Shown here piece by piece: positions 24,548-34,106 of a stretch of 64,000 nucleotides of DNA. Under the pieces are notes generated by a model that searched no databases, was not told the DNA's origin, and saw nothing but the letters and a program-made list of their open reading frames with translations. The stretch comes from Bacillota bacterium. GTDB lineage: Bacteria > Bacillota > Clostridia > Acetivibrionales > Acetivibrionaceae. Location: assembly GCA_023421115.1 (NCBI GenBank), contig JAEZUI010000018.1, positions 1-64,000 of the forward strand. The letters run 5' to 3'. The position numbers and the translations under genes are program-made. The stretch's first letter is position 1; each line of letters opens with the position of its first letter.

Positions 24548-25540
24548 CTATTCATATCTTAAGCCAAAGTGGTCATATGCAAGTTTTGTTGCAACCCTTC
24601 CCCTTGGTGTTTTGTTAATAAAACCTAATTGGAGCAGATATGGCTCATATACATCCTCTATGGTATTTGCCTCTTCCCCTGTGGTAGCAGCTAAAGTATC
24701 TAACCCCACAGGACCTCCTGCAAATTTATCAATTATACTAAAAAGAAGACTTCTATCTACACCATCTAAACCTATAGGATCAATTTCAAGGGCATCAAGG
24801 CTGATATTTGCAATATCCTTTGTTATCAAGCCTTCCCCTTTCACTTCGGCAAAATCCCTGACTCTTTTAAGTATCCTGTTTGCAATTCTAGGAGTCCCTC
24901 TAGATCGTCTTGCTATTTCTTCAGCCGCATCACTTTCTATTCCAATGTTTAATATTCCCGCAGACCTTTCAACTATTAATTTCAATTCCTTTGGAGTATA
25001 CATTTCAAGTTTGTTTATAACCCCAAACCGATCTCTTAAAGGCGATGTTAAAAGTCCTGCTCTAGTAGTTGCCCCTATCAGAGTAAACTTGGGCAAATCC
25101 AGTCTTATTGATCTTGCACTTGGTCCCTTTCCAATAATAATATCTAAGGCATAATCTTCCATAGCAGGATACAGTATCTCTTCAACACTCCTGTTAAGCC
25201 TGTGTATTTCATCTATAAAAAGCACGTCATAATTTCCGAGATTGGTTAGTATTGCTGCAAGATCTCCAGGCTTTTCAATGGCAGGACCGGAGGTAACTCT
25301 TATATTTACACTCAATTCAGATGCTATTATACTGGCAAGGGTTGTCTTACCAAGACCCGGTGGCCCATACAGCAATACATGGTCAAGCGCTTCGTTTCTC
25401 TTTTTGGCAGCTTCAATAAAAACTGTAAGATTCTCTTTAACTTTTTTCTGACCTATATATTCATTTAATTTCCTTGGTCTGAGACTTAATTCGTCAACAT
25501 CCTCTTCATTTGCCTTACAGCCAATAATTCTGTCTTCCAT
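24548..25540 (-). CDS. ruvB: Holliday junction branch migration helicase RuvB
   Basis: The 330-residue AAA+ motor drives branch migration with RuvA. Visible are SLRPRKLNEYIGQ, Walker A GPPGLGKTT (about 61-69), Walker B LFIDEIHRLN, sensor 1 GATTRAGLL, the arginine finger region PLRDRFG and the C-terminal winged helix (GFINKTPRGRVATKLAYDH). The start follows a GGAGGG site. It is the last gene of a leftward ruvC-ruvA-ruvB cluster, 59 bases after ruvA. Confidence 0.97.
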   Translation of the reverse strand: MEDRIIGCKANEEDVDELSLRPRKLNEYIGQKKVKENLTVFIEAAKKRNEALDHVLLYGPPGLGKTTLASIIASELSVNIRVTSGPAIEKPGDLAAILTNLGNYDVLFIDEIHRLNRSVEEILYPAMEDYALDIIIGKGPSARSIRLDLPKFTLIGATTRAGLLTSPLRDRFGVINKLEMYTPKELKLIVERSAGILNIGIESDAAEEIARRSRGTPRIANRILKRVRDFAEVKGEGLITKDIANISLDALEIDPIGLDGVDRSLLFSIIDKFAGGPVGLDTLAATTGEEANTIEDVYEPYLLQLGFINKTPRGRVATKLAYDHFGLRYE

Positions 25541-25599
25541 TCTGTTCCCTCCAAAACATTAATAGAGCATGGTGCCTATACTAGTGCTGTTTAATATTA

Positions 25600-26208
25600 C
25601 TAATTTCTTGCAAGTGACTTAAGGGCATTTTTTATAATCAACTCTAAATCCATATCCTCTGAATATACAGATGCTACAGCTTTGTTTGCCTCAGAAGCAG
25701 TATATCCTAATACAATCAATGCACTTATTGCCTCAGAAACTCTTGAATTATCTTCACTAACATTTACAGACTCCTCTTTGTCAATGAAGGTACTTACCAG
25801 ATCCGTCTTATTTATCTTATCCTTAAGCTCAAGAATTATCCTCTGGGCCACTTTGTTGCCCACACCTTGAGCTTTAGTAAGCGACTTATAATCATCAGTG
25901 ATTACCGAAAGACCAAATTTAGAGGGTGACATTGACGAAATAACCGATATGGCAACTTTAGGGCCTATACCCGAAACACCTAAAAGTAACTCAAACATTC
26001 CTAGTTCCTCTTGTGTCAAAAAGCCATATAGGTTCATAATATCTTCCCGTACATAAAGATGGGTATATATCTTTATTTCGCTTCCTATAGGCTCAATATT
26101 CTGAATTGTTGACAAGGATGTATAGATTTTATATCCTACACCTTTAGCTTCAACAACTACATAATCGTTATGCTTGTACTCAAGAATTCCTCTTATATAT
26201 GCAAACAA
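25600..26208 (-). CDS. ruvA: Holliday junction binding protein RuvA
   Basis: The 202-residue protein has domain I (FAYIRGILEYKHNDYVVVEAKGVGYKIY) and domain II with two helix-hairpin-helix motifs (LLGVSGIGPKVAISVIS, LTKAQGVGNKVAQRIILELKDK). Domain III (ALIVLGYTASEANKAVASV) is the part that contacts RuvB. RuvA tetramers hold the four-way junction. Translation starts at TTG 26208 just after a GGAGGG. It lies between ruvC and ruvB. Confidence 0.97.
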   Translation of the reverse strand: MFAYIRGILEYKHNDYVVVEAKGVGYKIYTSLSTIQNIEPIGSEIKIYTHLYVREDIMNLYGFLTQEELGMFELLLGVSGIGPKVAISVISSMSPSKFGLSVITDDYKSLTKAQGVGNKVAQRIILELKDKINKTDLVSTFIDKEESVNVSEDNSRVSEAISALIVLGYTASEANKAVASVYSEDMDLELIIKNALKSLARN

Positions 26209-26245
26209 AATATTCCCTCCGTCTTTTAAATATTTATAATCAGCA

Positions 26246-26743
26246 CTATTCCTCAGTTTTAATCAGACGTGACATTCTGTGAGAATGCCCATGGCATATT
26301 GCAATTGCAAGTGCGTCTGCTACATCATCGGGTTTAGGTATTTTAGAAAGGTTTAATATTATCTTTACCATTTGTTGTACTTGTCCCTTTTCAGCCCTTC
26401 CGTAACCTACCACTGACTGTTTTACTTGAAGAGGGGTGTATTCAAAAACATCCACACCACTCTCGGCTGCGGCTAGAACTGCCACTCCCCTGCCGTGACC
26501 AACAGTAAGAGCAGTTTTAATATTTTTATTGAAAAACAGTTCTTCTATGGCAATTGCATCAGGTTTATAACCACATATCAATTCTGTCAGTGAATCATGC
26601 AAGTGTAAAAGCCTCTTAGGTAGTTCCATTGTGCTAGCTGTAGTTATTGCTCCATAATCTACAGGGCAAAACTTATTTCCTTCATATTGTACTATACCAT
26701 AACCTGTTATTGCAAACCCAGGGTCAATACCTAGTATTATCAT
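26246..26743 (-). CDS. ruvC: Crossover junction endodeoxyribonuclease RuvC
   Basis: The nuclease resolves Holliday junctions. MIILGIDPGFAITGYG gives the first catalytic Asp (residue 6), IEELFFNKN the Glu, and KPDDVADALAIAICH the C-terminal acidic pair. ATG 26743 yields 165 residues, the family norm; an upstream in-frame start at 26824 would add 27 unlikely residues that overlap the argG promoter. It heads the ruvCAB cluster and is divergent from argG. Confidence 0.95.
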   Translation of the reverse strand: MIILGIDPGFAITGYGIVQYEGNKFCPVDYGAITTASTMELPKRLLHLHDSLTELICGYKPDAIAIEELFFNKNIKTALTVGHGRGVAVLAAAESGVDVFEYTPLQVKQSVVGYGRAEKGQVQQMVKIILNLSKIPKPDDVADALAIAICHGHSHRMSRLIKTEE

Positions 26744-26787
26744 TTGTTCACGTCCTGTTATAAAAATATTTTTGTTAGAAACTAACC

Positions 26788-26837
26788 TATGAATAATTAT
26801 ATGATTTGTTGCATATTTATACATCTTATTGTATAAT
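26788..26837 (+). promoter_or_regulatory. argGH promoter with an ARG-box-like site
   Basis: TTGCAT (26809-26814) and TATAAT (26832-26837) are 17 bases apart, a strong sigma-A promoter about 85 bases before argG. The sequence ATGAATAATTATATGAT at 26789-26805, directly upstream of the -35, resembles the ArgR box (TGAAT....ATTCA). A weaker relative, AATTAATTATTCTA, lies near 26886. Repression of argGH by ArgR is inferred. Confidence 0.6.
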
Positions 26838-26921
26838 ATATTCCATTATATTATTTTAAAAAATATAATCATAATATAATCATATAATTAATTATTCTAA
26901 CATATTTGAGGAGGTATTAAC

Positions 26922-28139
26922 ATGAGTCAAAAGGAAAAAGTAATCCTGGCATATTCAGGAGGATTGGACACATCAATAATTATACCCTGGCTAAAGGAAA
27001 ACTATGACTATGAAGTTATTGCAATGGCTGCTGACGTAGGTCAAGGAGAAGAGCTTGATCCGTTAAACGAAAAGGCAATAAAAACAGGTGCAAGTAAAAT
27101 ATATATCGAGGATTTAAATGAAGTTTTTGTTAAGGACTTTATCTTCCCGACAATCAAGGCAGGTGCTGTATACGAAGGTAAGTATCTTTTAGGAACTTCC
27201 TTTGCAAGACCTATAATAGCAAAAAGAATGGTTGAAATTGCCGAAAAAGAAGGCGCAACTGCAATATGCCATGGTGCAACCGGTAAAGGTAATGACCAAG
27301 TTAGGTTTGAGCTTACAGTTAAAGCCCTAGCACCACATTTAAAGATAATTGCACCTTGGAGAATATGGGATATCAAGTCAAGGGAAGATGCAATAGAATA
27401 TGCTGAAGCAAGAAACATTCCAATTCCTGTTTCAAAGAAAGACAACTACAGCATGGACAGAAATCTGTGGCACTTAAGCCATGAAGGCTCAGACCTTGAA
27501 GATCCTTGGAATGAACCTCAATATGACAAACTTCTAAAACTTATGGTTTCCCCTGAAAAAGCACCGGACAAACCTACATACGTAGAAATATACTTTGAAA
27601 AGGGTATACCTAAAAAAGTAAACGGCGTCGAGTACAGCCCTGTTGAATTGATCGCGGTATTAAACAAAATAGGCGGTGAAAATGGCGTAGGTATTGTAGA
27701 CATGGTTGAAAATCGACTTGTTGGAATGAAATCAAGGGGTGTATATGAAACTCCAGGTGGTACTATTCTTTATGCTGCTCACAGGGAGCTAGAATTATTA
27801 TGCCTTGACAGAGATACTCTTCACTATAAAGACCTGGTTTCACAAAGATTTGCAGAGTTGGTATACTTCGGACAGTGGTACACTCCTCTTCGTGAAGCAA
27901 TATCTGCTTTTGTTGATGTTACACAGGAAAATGTAACAGGCACTGTTAGGATGAAACTCTACAAAGGAAATTGTATGTCGGCTGGAGCAAAATCCGATTA
28001 TTCACTTTACAGTGAAGAGCTTTCAACCTTTGGAAGAGATGAAGTTTACAATCAGAAAGACGCTGAAGGCTTTATCAATCTGTTTGGATTGCCAATGAAA
28101 GTCAGCGCGCTTATGAAAGAACAAAATAAAAACAAGTAA
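26922..28139 (+). CDS. argG: Argininosuccinate synthase
   Basis: The 405-residue enzyme joins citrulline and aspartate with ATP in arginine synthesis. The PP-loop AYSGGLDTSIIIPW is at residues 10-23. CHGATGKGNDQVRFE (ATP/citrulline binding), NIPIPVSKKDNYSMDRNLWH and the MKSRGVYETPGG region are all typical. A GAGGAGG site precedes ATG 26922. argH follows 9 bases later, forming a two-gene arginine operon. Confidence 0.98.
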   Translation: MSQKEKVILAYSGGLDTSIIIPWLKENYDYEVIAMAADVGQGEELDPLNEKAIKTGASKIYIEDLNEVFVKDFIFPTIKAGAVYEGKYLLGTSFARPIIAKRMVEIAEKEGATAICHGATGKGNDQVRFELTVKALAPHLKIIAPWRIWDIKSREDAIEYAEARNIPIPVSKKDNYSMDRNLWHLSHEGSDLEDPWNEPQYDKLLKLMVSPEKAPDKPTYVEIYFEKGIPKKVNGVEYSPVELIAVLNKIGGENGVGIVDMVENRLVGMKSRGVYETPGGTILYAAHRELELLCLDRDTLHYKDLVSQRFAELVYFGQWYTPLREAISAFVDVTQENVTGTVRMKLYKGNCMSAGAKSDYSLYSEELSTFGRDEVYNQKDAEGFINLFGLPMKVSALMKEQNKNK

Positions 28140-28148
28140 GGTGATAAA

Positions 28149-29528
28149 ATGAAGCTCTGGGGCGGTAGATTTGAAAAAAGCACCGACAAATCAGTTGATG
28201 ATTTTAACTCCTCAATTAGATTTGACAGTCGCATGTATAAGCAGGATATACTTGGCAGTATTGCCCATGCGAAAATGCTTGGAAAATGCAATATAATTTC
28301 AGAACAAGACTCTGATCTAATTCAAGCTACTTTAAAAGAAATTTTAAAGGATATTGAAAATGGACAGGTTGAATTTGAAGTTGACGCAGAAGATATACAC
28401 ATGAATATAGAAAAAATCCTTATCACAAGGATTGGTGATGTAGGTAAAAGACTTCATACCGGAAGAAGCCGTAATGATCAGGTTGCCCTTGATATAAGGA
28501 TGTATCTTAAGGATGAGGTATGTGAAATAAAAAAAATGCTTGTTTCTCTGGAAAATACATTAATTGATATTTCAGAGAAAAACTTAAGTGTTATACTACC
28601 CGGGTACACTCATTTACAAAGAGCACAACCCATTACTTTTGCTCATCATATGATGGCTTATTTCCAGATGTTTAAACGTGATCTAGGACGTCTTGATGAC
28701 TGTTACAAAAGAATTAATGTGATGCCTTTGGGTTCCGGTGCCCTAGCATCAACTACCTACCCTCTTGACAGAAATATGGTAGCCGATGAGCTTGGCTTTG
28801 ACGAAATAACTGAAAACAGCCTTGACGGAGTCAGTGACAGGGATTTTGCCATAGAGTTGGCATCTTGCCTCTCAATAATTATGATGCACTTAAGTAGATT
28901 CAGCGAAGAGCTTATTATGTGGTCTTCACATGAATTCGGTTTCGTTGAGATGGACGATGCTTACAGTACAGGTAGCAGTATAATGCCTCAAAAGAAAAAT
29001 CCCGATGTAGCTGAGCTTGTAAGAGGCAAAACCGGTAGAGTTTACGGAAGCCTTATCGGCCTTTTGACTGTTATGAAATCCCTTCCATTAGCTTACAACA
29101 AGGATATGCAGGAGGACAAGGAGTCGATATTTGATGCAATTGATACCGTTAAGCTTTGTTTACCTGTTTTCACCAGCATGATTGCAACAATGAAAATCAG
29201 AAAAGAAAACATGTATAAAGCGGCACAAGGTGGTTTTACCAATGCTACCGATATTGCAGACTATCTTGTAAAGAAAGGGATTCCCTTTAGAAATGCCCAT
29301 GAGATAATAGGCAAAATGGTACTCTATTGCATAGGAAATAACAAGGCTATCAATGAACTCACAATGGAAGAATTTAAAGGTTTCTCCGATTTAATATCCG
29401 ACGATGTCTATAGAGAAATAAGTCTTGAAACTTGTGTTTCCGGAAGAAATATTCCCGGTGGTCCTGCTAAAGAGAGAGTTTTAGCAGCCATACAAAGCGG
29501 CAGGGACTTTTTGAAATCCGAAAATTAA
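28149..29528 (+). CDS. argH: Argininosuccinate lyase
   Basis: The 459-residue enzyme splits argininosuccinate into arginine and fumarate. It belongs to the fumarase/aspartase superfamily, with MKLWGGRFEKSTDKSVDDFNSS at the N-terminus, TGRSRNDQVALDIRMYL, PGYTHLQRAQP and the superfamily signature GSSIMPQKKNPD carrying the catalytic Ser loop. Length and motifs are complete. It ends the argGH operon at a strong terminator 12 bases after its stop. Confidence 0.98.
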   Translation: MKLWGGRFEKSTDKSVDDFNSSIRFDSRMYKQDILGSIAHAKMLGKCNIISEQDSDLIQATLKEILKDIENGQVEFEVDAEDIHMNIEKILITRIGDVGKRLHTGRSRNDQVALDIRMYLKDEVCEIKKMLVSLENTLIDISEKNLSVILPGYTHLQRAQPITFAHHMMAYFQMFKRDLGRLDDCYKRINVMPLGSGALASTTYPLDRNMVADELGFDEITENSLDGVSDRDFAIELASCLSIIMMHLSRFSEELIMWSSHEFGFVEMDDAYSTGSSIMPQKKNPDVAELVRGKTGRVYGSLIGLLTVMKSLPLAYNKDMQEDKESIFDAIDTVKLCLPVFTSMIATMKIRKENMYKAAQGGFTNATDIADYLVKKGIPFRNAHEIIGKMVLYCIGNNKAINELTMEEFKGFSDLISDDVYREISLETCVSGRNIPGGPAKERVLAAIQSGRDFLKSEN

Positions 29529-29539
29529 TTATAGGGTAT

Positions 29540-29576
29540 AAAAAATAGCTATGGCAATCCACCATAGCTATTTTTT
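29540..29576 (+). terminator. Intrinsic terminator of argGH
   Basis: A 15-bp perfect stem (AAAAAATAGCTATGG and its complement) with a 7-base loop ends in six Ts. It closes the argGH operon and is symmetric enough to act on both strands. Confidence 0.9.
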
Positions 29577-29629
29577 ATACTGCAATTACTTTGGGTATAT
29601 ATTTTTCTTCACATTATTAAATACACCAA

Positions 29630-29797
29630 TTACTTTTGATTTATTGACAGCTTGAAACTTACATTTTCCTGTCTGAAATCCACATCAATGTCCGCAAAGC
29701 TAATTCCCTTTTTCCTAAGACTTTGAATTATTTCCCCTTTAATTTTTGCAACTACATCATTATATGTCGTGACCTTCTCCTTTTTTTTAAATAGCAT
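29630..29797 (-). CDS. Small hypothetical protein (55 residues)
   Basis: A 55-codon leftward frame starts at ATG 29797 after a GTGAGGT site and ends at TAA 29630. The product (MLFKKKEKVTTYNDVV.....RKKGISFADIDVDFR) is basic at the start, then amphipathic, with no membrane segment. Codon use and the ribosome-binding site look like those of neighbouring genes. No family is recognised. It converges on the argGH terminator. Confidence 0.5.
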   Translation of the reverse strand: MLFKKKEKVTTYNDVVAKIKGEIIQSLRKKGISFADIDVDFRQENVSFKLSINQK

Positions 29798-30001
29798 AAT
29801 CCATTACCTCACTTAACTTTAATAAAGTATTTATATCACCCAAAGATATAATATACCATTTCCCTTTTAATGTATAATATTTCCTTTAAAATTTAGAATA
29901 GGTATAAGGAAAGCCCCCTTACCGGAGGCTCAAATGAACTCTTTAATTTAATGTATTTACGTTGAACAAGGTTTTTCCAAAGTGTTATTTTTGAAATAGC
30001 C

Positions 30002-30322
30002 TTATTGTTTGACTTTTTTGTCTAAAGCCCTTCCCAAACTGTACCAAGAGTCCCTAAGCTTAAATCTCATATTTTCATCTAGAGTTCTCTCTATTACATC
30101 ATTTAGTTGCTTTCTCATCTGAATATACTCAACAAGTTCAAATTCCGAGCTTTCCAATAATTTATCCATGTTTGTAATCCACTCGTTAACATGATCAGCA
30201 CCAACAAATTCTTGAGATACCTTCTTTTTCATATGAGAAATAACCAGCTTAACAGCTTTTCTTTTTACTTCTGCATCTGTTATTATCTTACTATTAGTTT
30301 TACTTGAATCACCTTTTTTCAT
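30002..30322 (-). CDS. Hypothetical helical protein
   Basis: The 106-residue product has a lysine/serine-rich N-terminus and a mostly alpha-helical body (VKLVISHMKKKV...WITNMDKLLESSEFELVEYIQMRKQLNDVIERTL). There is no signal peptide, cysteine motif or known domain that I recognise. It is flanked by intergenic regions on both sides (204 and 185 bases), so it is probably a single-gene unit. Its helical content would suit a small adaptor or regulator, but that is speculation. Confidence 0.6.
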   Translation of the reverse strand: MKKGDSSKTNSKIITDAEVKRKAVKLVISHMKKKVSQEFVGADHVNEWITNMDKLLESSEFELVEYIQMRKQLNDVIERTLDENMRFKLRDSWYSLGRALDKKVKQ

Positions 30323-30507
30323 TTCAACACTCCCTATAAATATATTGTTATTTAAACAATGTACAAATAGAAATACACATTTATTATAATATAGTATAGT
30401 AATTTATGCAAATTTTAATATACATTATTTTTCATTTATTGAATGTTTTGTATTGTCGCAAGGAATTTAGCCCGCTTGATTCTCCTTTTACGTTCTTAGA
30501 AGCATAG

Positions 30508-30542
30508 TAAAAAGCACCAACTCCATCAGAAGTCAGTGCTTG
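30508..30542 (-). terminator. Terminator after the polysaccharide deacetylase gene
   Basis: On the minus strand AAGCAC and GTGCTT form the closing pairs of an imperfect stem, extended by wobble pairs, followed by TTTTTAC. It lies about 47 bases after the deacetylase stop codon. Confidence 0.6.
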
Positions 30543-30588
30543 TTAATGCCTTATTTATATAAATAACTATCCCTTTTATAAAGCATTA

Positions 30589-31719
30589 CTAATATACCAC
30601 TAAACTTTTACCTTGAAGCTTTCCAGTATCTACATTTTCTTCTTTTGACTTTGGTACTGTTACTGTATCGGCATTACCATCACTGATATACTGCCCTTCC
30701 CTTGTAAGGTTTTTAATCCACCATGCCAAGTCTGCATCAACAGGTTTAATCCCCGATGCTCGAACTCTGTGAACCGATAGAGGATCAAAAGCTTTGCTTA
30801 CAGGTGAAAAAGTGGGATCCCATCCTACTTCCATGATTGCAAGGTTTTCATATTTTACACCTTCGTATTCACCCTTTTGTACATATTGCTGTAAGTTCTT
30901 TGAAGGTGCTCCATAGGGCAGAGAGAAAGTATTCATTTTGTACTCGGGTATCAGTTCAAACATTGTTTTTTGGTTTAGACCAATTTCCTTTTGAACCTGA
31001 TCCGAATCCTTTGCATTAGTGAGGTTTATATGAGTATAAGTGTGATTGCCAATTTCAAAACCCTTGTCCACAAGATATTTTAACTTCTCTTCTAAGGTAC
31101 CTTCTCCTTGAAAAGTGCTATTCCCAAGGTTTACATAGAAGGTGCCCTCAACCCCAAAATCAGGATGTGTCTTGTTAAACTCCTCAATAATACCCACTGC
31201 TGAGTTTTTGTTAGCCACCAATTTTCCGTCCTCATTCACAAGATTAAACTGACCTGCAGTTCCGTCATCAAAAGTAAATATCATCGGTATGCAACCTGCC
31301 GTTACCGAGATGTTATTGTTCAGATAGTCTGTCATACTAGTGAGCCTGTAGCCTTGTTCATAGAGACTTGGCAGCAATTTCCTAAATTCATCAAAAGTAG
31401 TGGTATATGCTCCATCGTCATATTTTGAAGGTTCAAAGGACTGTACAAAATTGTGGAACATAACAACCATTATCTTACCTGACTCGTCCGGTTTGACTAC
31501 TTGAAGGTCAATTGTAGGTGCAGGAGTAACTTCAACCTCTATAGGCGTTGGTGACACAGCTATATTTTCAGTTGTTGTTGCAGTTGGCTGGTTTGGCATA
31601 ACGGAATCATTATCACTGCCTGCTTTTGGACTGTTTGAACAACCTGTTAATAGTAAAGAAAGTACCAACGCAGTCACAGCTAAGCTCCCTGAAATTTTTT
31701 CTTTAAATTTTGAAGTCAT
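30589..31719 (-). CDS. Polysaccharide deacetylase-family lipoprotein
   Basis: The 376-residue protein starts at ATG 31719 (GGAG 9-10 bases upstream), with a lipoprotein signal ending LLLTGCS. A Pro/Thr linker leads to a NodB-type carbohydrate esterase 4 domain (about 75-340). FTFDDGTAGQFN carries the catalytic base and metal Asp, and NHTYTHINLT the HxxxH metal ligands. It probably removes acetyl groups from peptidoglycan or another wall or plant polysaccharide on the outer surface. It is a single gene with its own terminator. Confidence 0.85.
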   Translation of the reverse strand: MTSKFKEKISGSLAVTALVLSLLLTGCSNSPKAGSDNDSVMPNQPTATTTENIAVSPTPIEVEVTPAPTIDLQVVKPDESGKIMVVMFHNFVQSFEPSKYDDGAYTTTFDEFRKLLPSLYEQGYRLTSMTDYLNNNISVTAGCIPMIFTFDDGTAGQFNLVNEDGKLVANKNSAVGIIEEFNKTHPDFGVEGTFYVNLGNSTFQGEGTLEEKLKYLVDKGFEIGNHTYTHINLTNAKDSDQVQKEIGLNQKTMFELIPEYKMNTFSLPYGAPSKNLQQYVQKGEYEGVKYENLAIMEVGWDPTFSPVSKAFDPLSVHRVRASGIKPVDADLAWWIKNLTREGQYISDGNADTVTVPKSKEENVDTGKLQGKSLVVY

Positions 31720-31897
31720 TAATAATCGCTCCATTCATTTGTGAGAATTGAAAATACTTTAGTTTTCCATAAGTTATTTTAAAAAATTCGTAAGAAAATA
31801 TTTGAAAAACAAAACAGCTAAAAGTTTTATAACATCCTCATGAATTATTTATTATTACTTAATATCATTATATAGATTTAAGAAGAAATTTCAAATG

Positions 31898-31952
31898 AAA
31901 AAACTACAAAAAACGTGCAAATTCATAAAAATTTGCAAATTCTTTGTAGTTT
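31898..31952 (-). terminator. Terminator after the LTA-synthase-like gene
   Basis: A long imperfect hairpin has outer arms AAACTACAAA and TTTGTAGTTT and an inner GCAAATT/AATTTGC pair. On the minus strand it ends TTTTTTC. It begins about 30 bases downstream of the sulfatase-family gene. Confidence 0.75.
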
Positions 31953-31982
31953 AAGCCATTTTAAAAGAGTAACCTTTAGTAA

Positions 31983-33869
31983 TTATTTGTCGAATTTCAT
32001 TTTTCCAAAAGCATTTTTTTCCAAAATCAAATCGGATATTCTCAAGTCCTCCAGATATTGTTTTATTTGTTCGTCATATGCTGCTCTATCAAGCTGTTTA
32101 CCGCTGTTAAAATCATAAATTGTATCTTCATCACTGAAATAATAAAACTCATCGGTTACAAATGAACTGTTTCTTAAAACAGCGTAACCTTTAGGACTAT
32201 TTAGCAAATCTTTTCCAAGCACAAAATAATCATCCAGTCCCATTAGATTTATAATTGTAGGCCCTATATCCATCTGTCCGCCGGTTTTTTCAATAACTTC
32301 ACTCTTCAAGCCTGAACATCTAATTATAACAGGAACTTTCTGAAGCTTTGCCCAATCCAACTTGCTGTCACTTTTATTAAGTAATTTGAATAAATCTCCT
32401 GCTTGATCCTTTGGAAGTCCATGATGATCTCCATAAATCACCAAAAGACTATTATCATATAGACCTTCTTTCTTCAGTTTCTCTATAAAACGCCCTATAG
32501 CAGCATCAGCATAATTTTGAGCTTTCAAATAGTTACCAAGATAGGTCTTGTCATATTCCCCAACATCAAAATCCTGCTTGTCATCAAAATATGAGTAAGG
32601 ATGATGGCTTGATAGAGTTACTAAGAAGGAATAAAAGGGGTTACTTTTATCAATAGCGTCTAAAGTCTGTCTGTAAAACGAGTCATCACTTAAAGCCCAT
32701 CCTCCCCAGCCAATGTATTCGTCCATAATCATATCACTTTGACTTATAAAATCATCAAAACCGATAACCTTATACATTTCTGTCCTATTCCAAAAACTTG
32801 GTCCGTAGGCATGCGCAGCATAGGTATTATATCCAGACTCTTTTAGCATTATAGGTAGAGAATTAAAATTATTTGTAGCAAATCTGAAGTAGGCTGCCCC
32901 TTCTTTTGCAGGATACAAGGAATTGTTTGTCATAAACTCCGCATCAGAAGTATTACCCCCTGCAACTTGAACATATATATTTTCAAAGTATGCACTTTCG
33001 TCAAGCAATCTGTTTAAATTAGGTGTAACTTCCTTTCCCTTTACCGTTAGACCTATAACAAATTCCTGCAATGCTTCAACCTGTACAACTATCAAATTCT
33101 TTCCCTTTGCTATACCGTTGTAAATTCCGATTGAATTCCCACTTTTTTTGTCTAAATAAGCTCTAATGTCCTGTTCCTCTTCACTGCTTAATCTTTTATC
33201 CCTTAAAAAATTCTCTGCGATATATTTTTTAGCATCATAATAATGAAAGTAACCAATACCAAAATTCTTTACAATGTAATTATTATCATAAATTGACAGG
33301 TCGTTCTGATCTTTGGCAATTGCAAAGCTTGTTACACCTAATACAACTGCAACTATTGAAATTATCAGGCGGCTAAAAATAGAACTTTTTAACGCCTTCT
33401 TTCTAAAAATAATTGAATACAATAAAAATAGCGGCAAATCAAAAAAGTATAAAATATCACTTCTTCTGAGCAAACTCGCAATACTGCCTCCTACAGAACC
33501 TAAAAATCTTGCGTTGGATAGTACAGGAACAGATATAATTGTATTGTAATATCTAAAATACACTGCATCTGCAAAAAAAATCAACGAAAGAAGAATATTA
33601 GCTATAAGAAACACTACTTTATTCCTAGAATAACAAATAAATAAAAATGCAAACAGTATTAAGACGAAACCCACACTTGATAAAACCATAAATATATTGA
33701 TTTTAGAAAAAAGCGGAGTAAAACTAATACGCATCTGAAACTGCATGAACACAGCTTTACAAAGTATAGCAGCTGCAAAAATAACTATATAGATAAAATC
33801 AAACAAATTAAACTCTTTAGTTATACTGGTAAATGGATTCGCTTTTACTCTTTCTACCTTAACATTCAT
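31983..33869 (-). CDS. LTA synthase-family membrane sulfatase
   Basis: The 628-residue protein has five predicted membrane helices (about 22-42, 58-80, 84-105, 140-156, 166-186). An extracellular alkaline-phosphatase/sulfatase domain follows, with E265 (VQVEALQEF), the nucleophile Thr307 (AGGNTSDAEFMTN) and late metal ligands in YGDHHG and SSHHPYS. This is the layout of LtaS, which polymerises glycerol phosphate from phosphatidylglycerol. Start ATG 33869 follows GAGGGG. Substrate specificity cannot be read from sequence; other phosphotransferases share this fold. Confidence 0.88.
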   Translation of the reverse strand: MNVKVERVKANPFTSITKEFNLFDFIYIVIFAAAILCKAVFMQFQMRISFTPLFSKINIFMVLSSVGFVLILFAFLFICYSRNKVVFLIANILLSLIFFADAVYFRYYNTIISVPVLSNARFLGSVGGSIASLLRRSDILYFFDLPLFLLYSIIFRKKALKSSIFSRLIISIVAVVLGVTSFAIAKDQNDLSIYDNNYIVKNFGIGYFHYYDAKKYIAENFLRDKRLSSEEEQDIRAYLDKKSGNSIGIYNGIAKGKNLIVVQVEALQEFVIGLTVKGKEVTPNLNRLLDESAYFENIYVQVAGGNTSDAEFMTNNSLYPAKEGAAYFRFATNNFNSLPIMLKESGYNTYAAHAYGPSFWNRTEMYKVIGFDDFISQSDMIMDEYIGWGGWALSDDSFYRQTLDAIDKSNPFYSFLVTLSSHHPYSYFDDKQDFDVGEYDKTYLGNYLKAQNYADAAIGRFIEKLKKEGLYDNSLLVIYGDHHGLPKDQAGDLFKLLNKSDSKLDWAKLQKVPVIIRCSGLKSEVIEKTGGQMDIGPTIINLMGLDDYFVLGKDLLNSPKGYAVLRNSSFVTDEFYYFSDEDTIYDFNSGKQLDRAAYDEQIKQYLEDLRISDLILEKNAFGKMKFDK

Positions 33870-34106
33870 ATACTGACCCCTCATATAATTAATTTAATTT
33901 ATACTCGAATAAATATAAGCCTAAATCATATTTCAAAAAAAATCAAGTAAGTTTTTATGGATATAGGGTGCATATTCTAGAAACATATTATAAAATATGT
34001 TTTTTAATTTGAAGATGGCAAAAGCTTCAGACGTTGGATTTCTTAATATAGATAATTTTATAAATGGAGCAGAACAAAAAGAAATGTATAAGGCCCTTTC
34101 AAAAAA

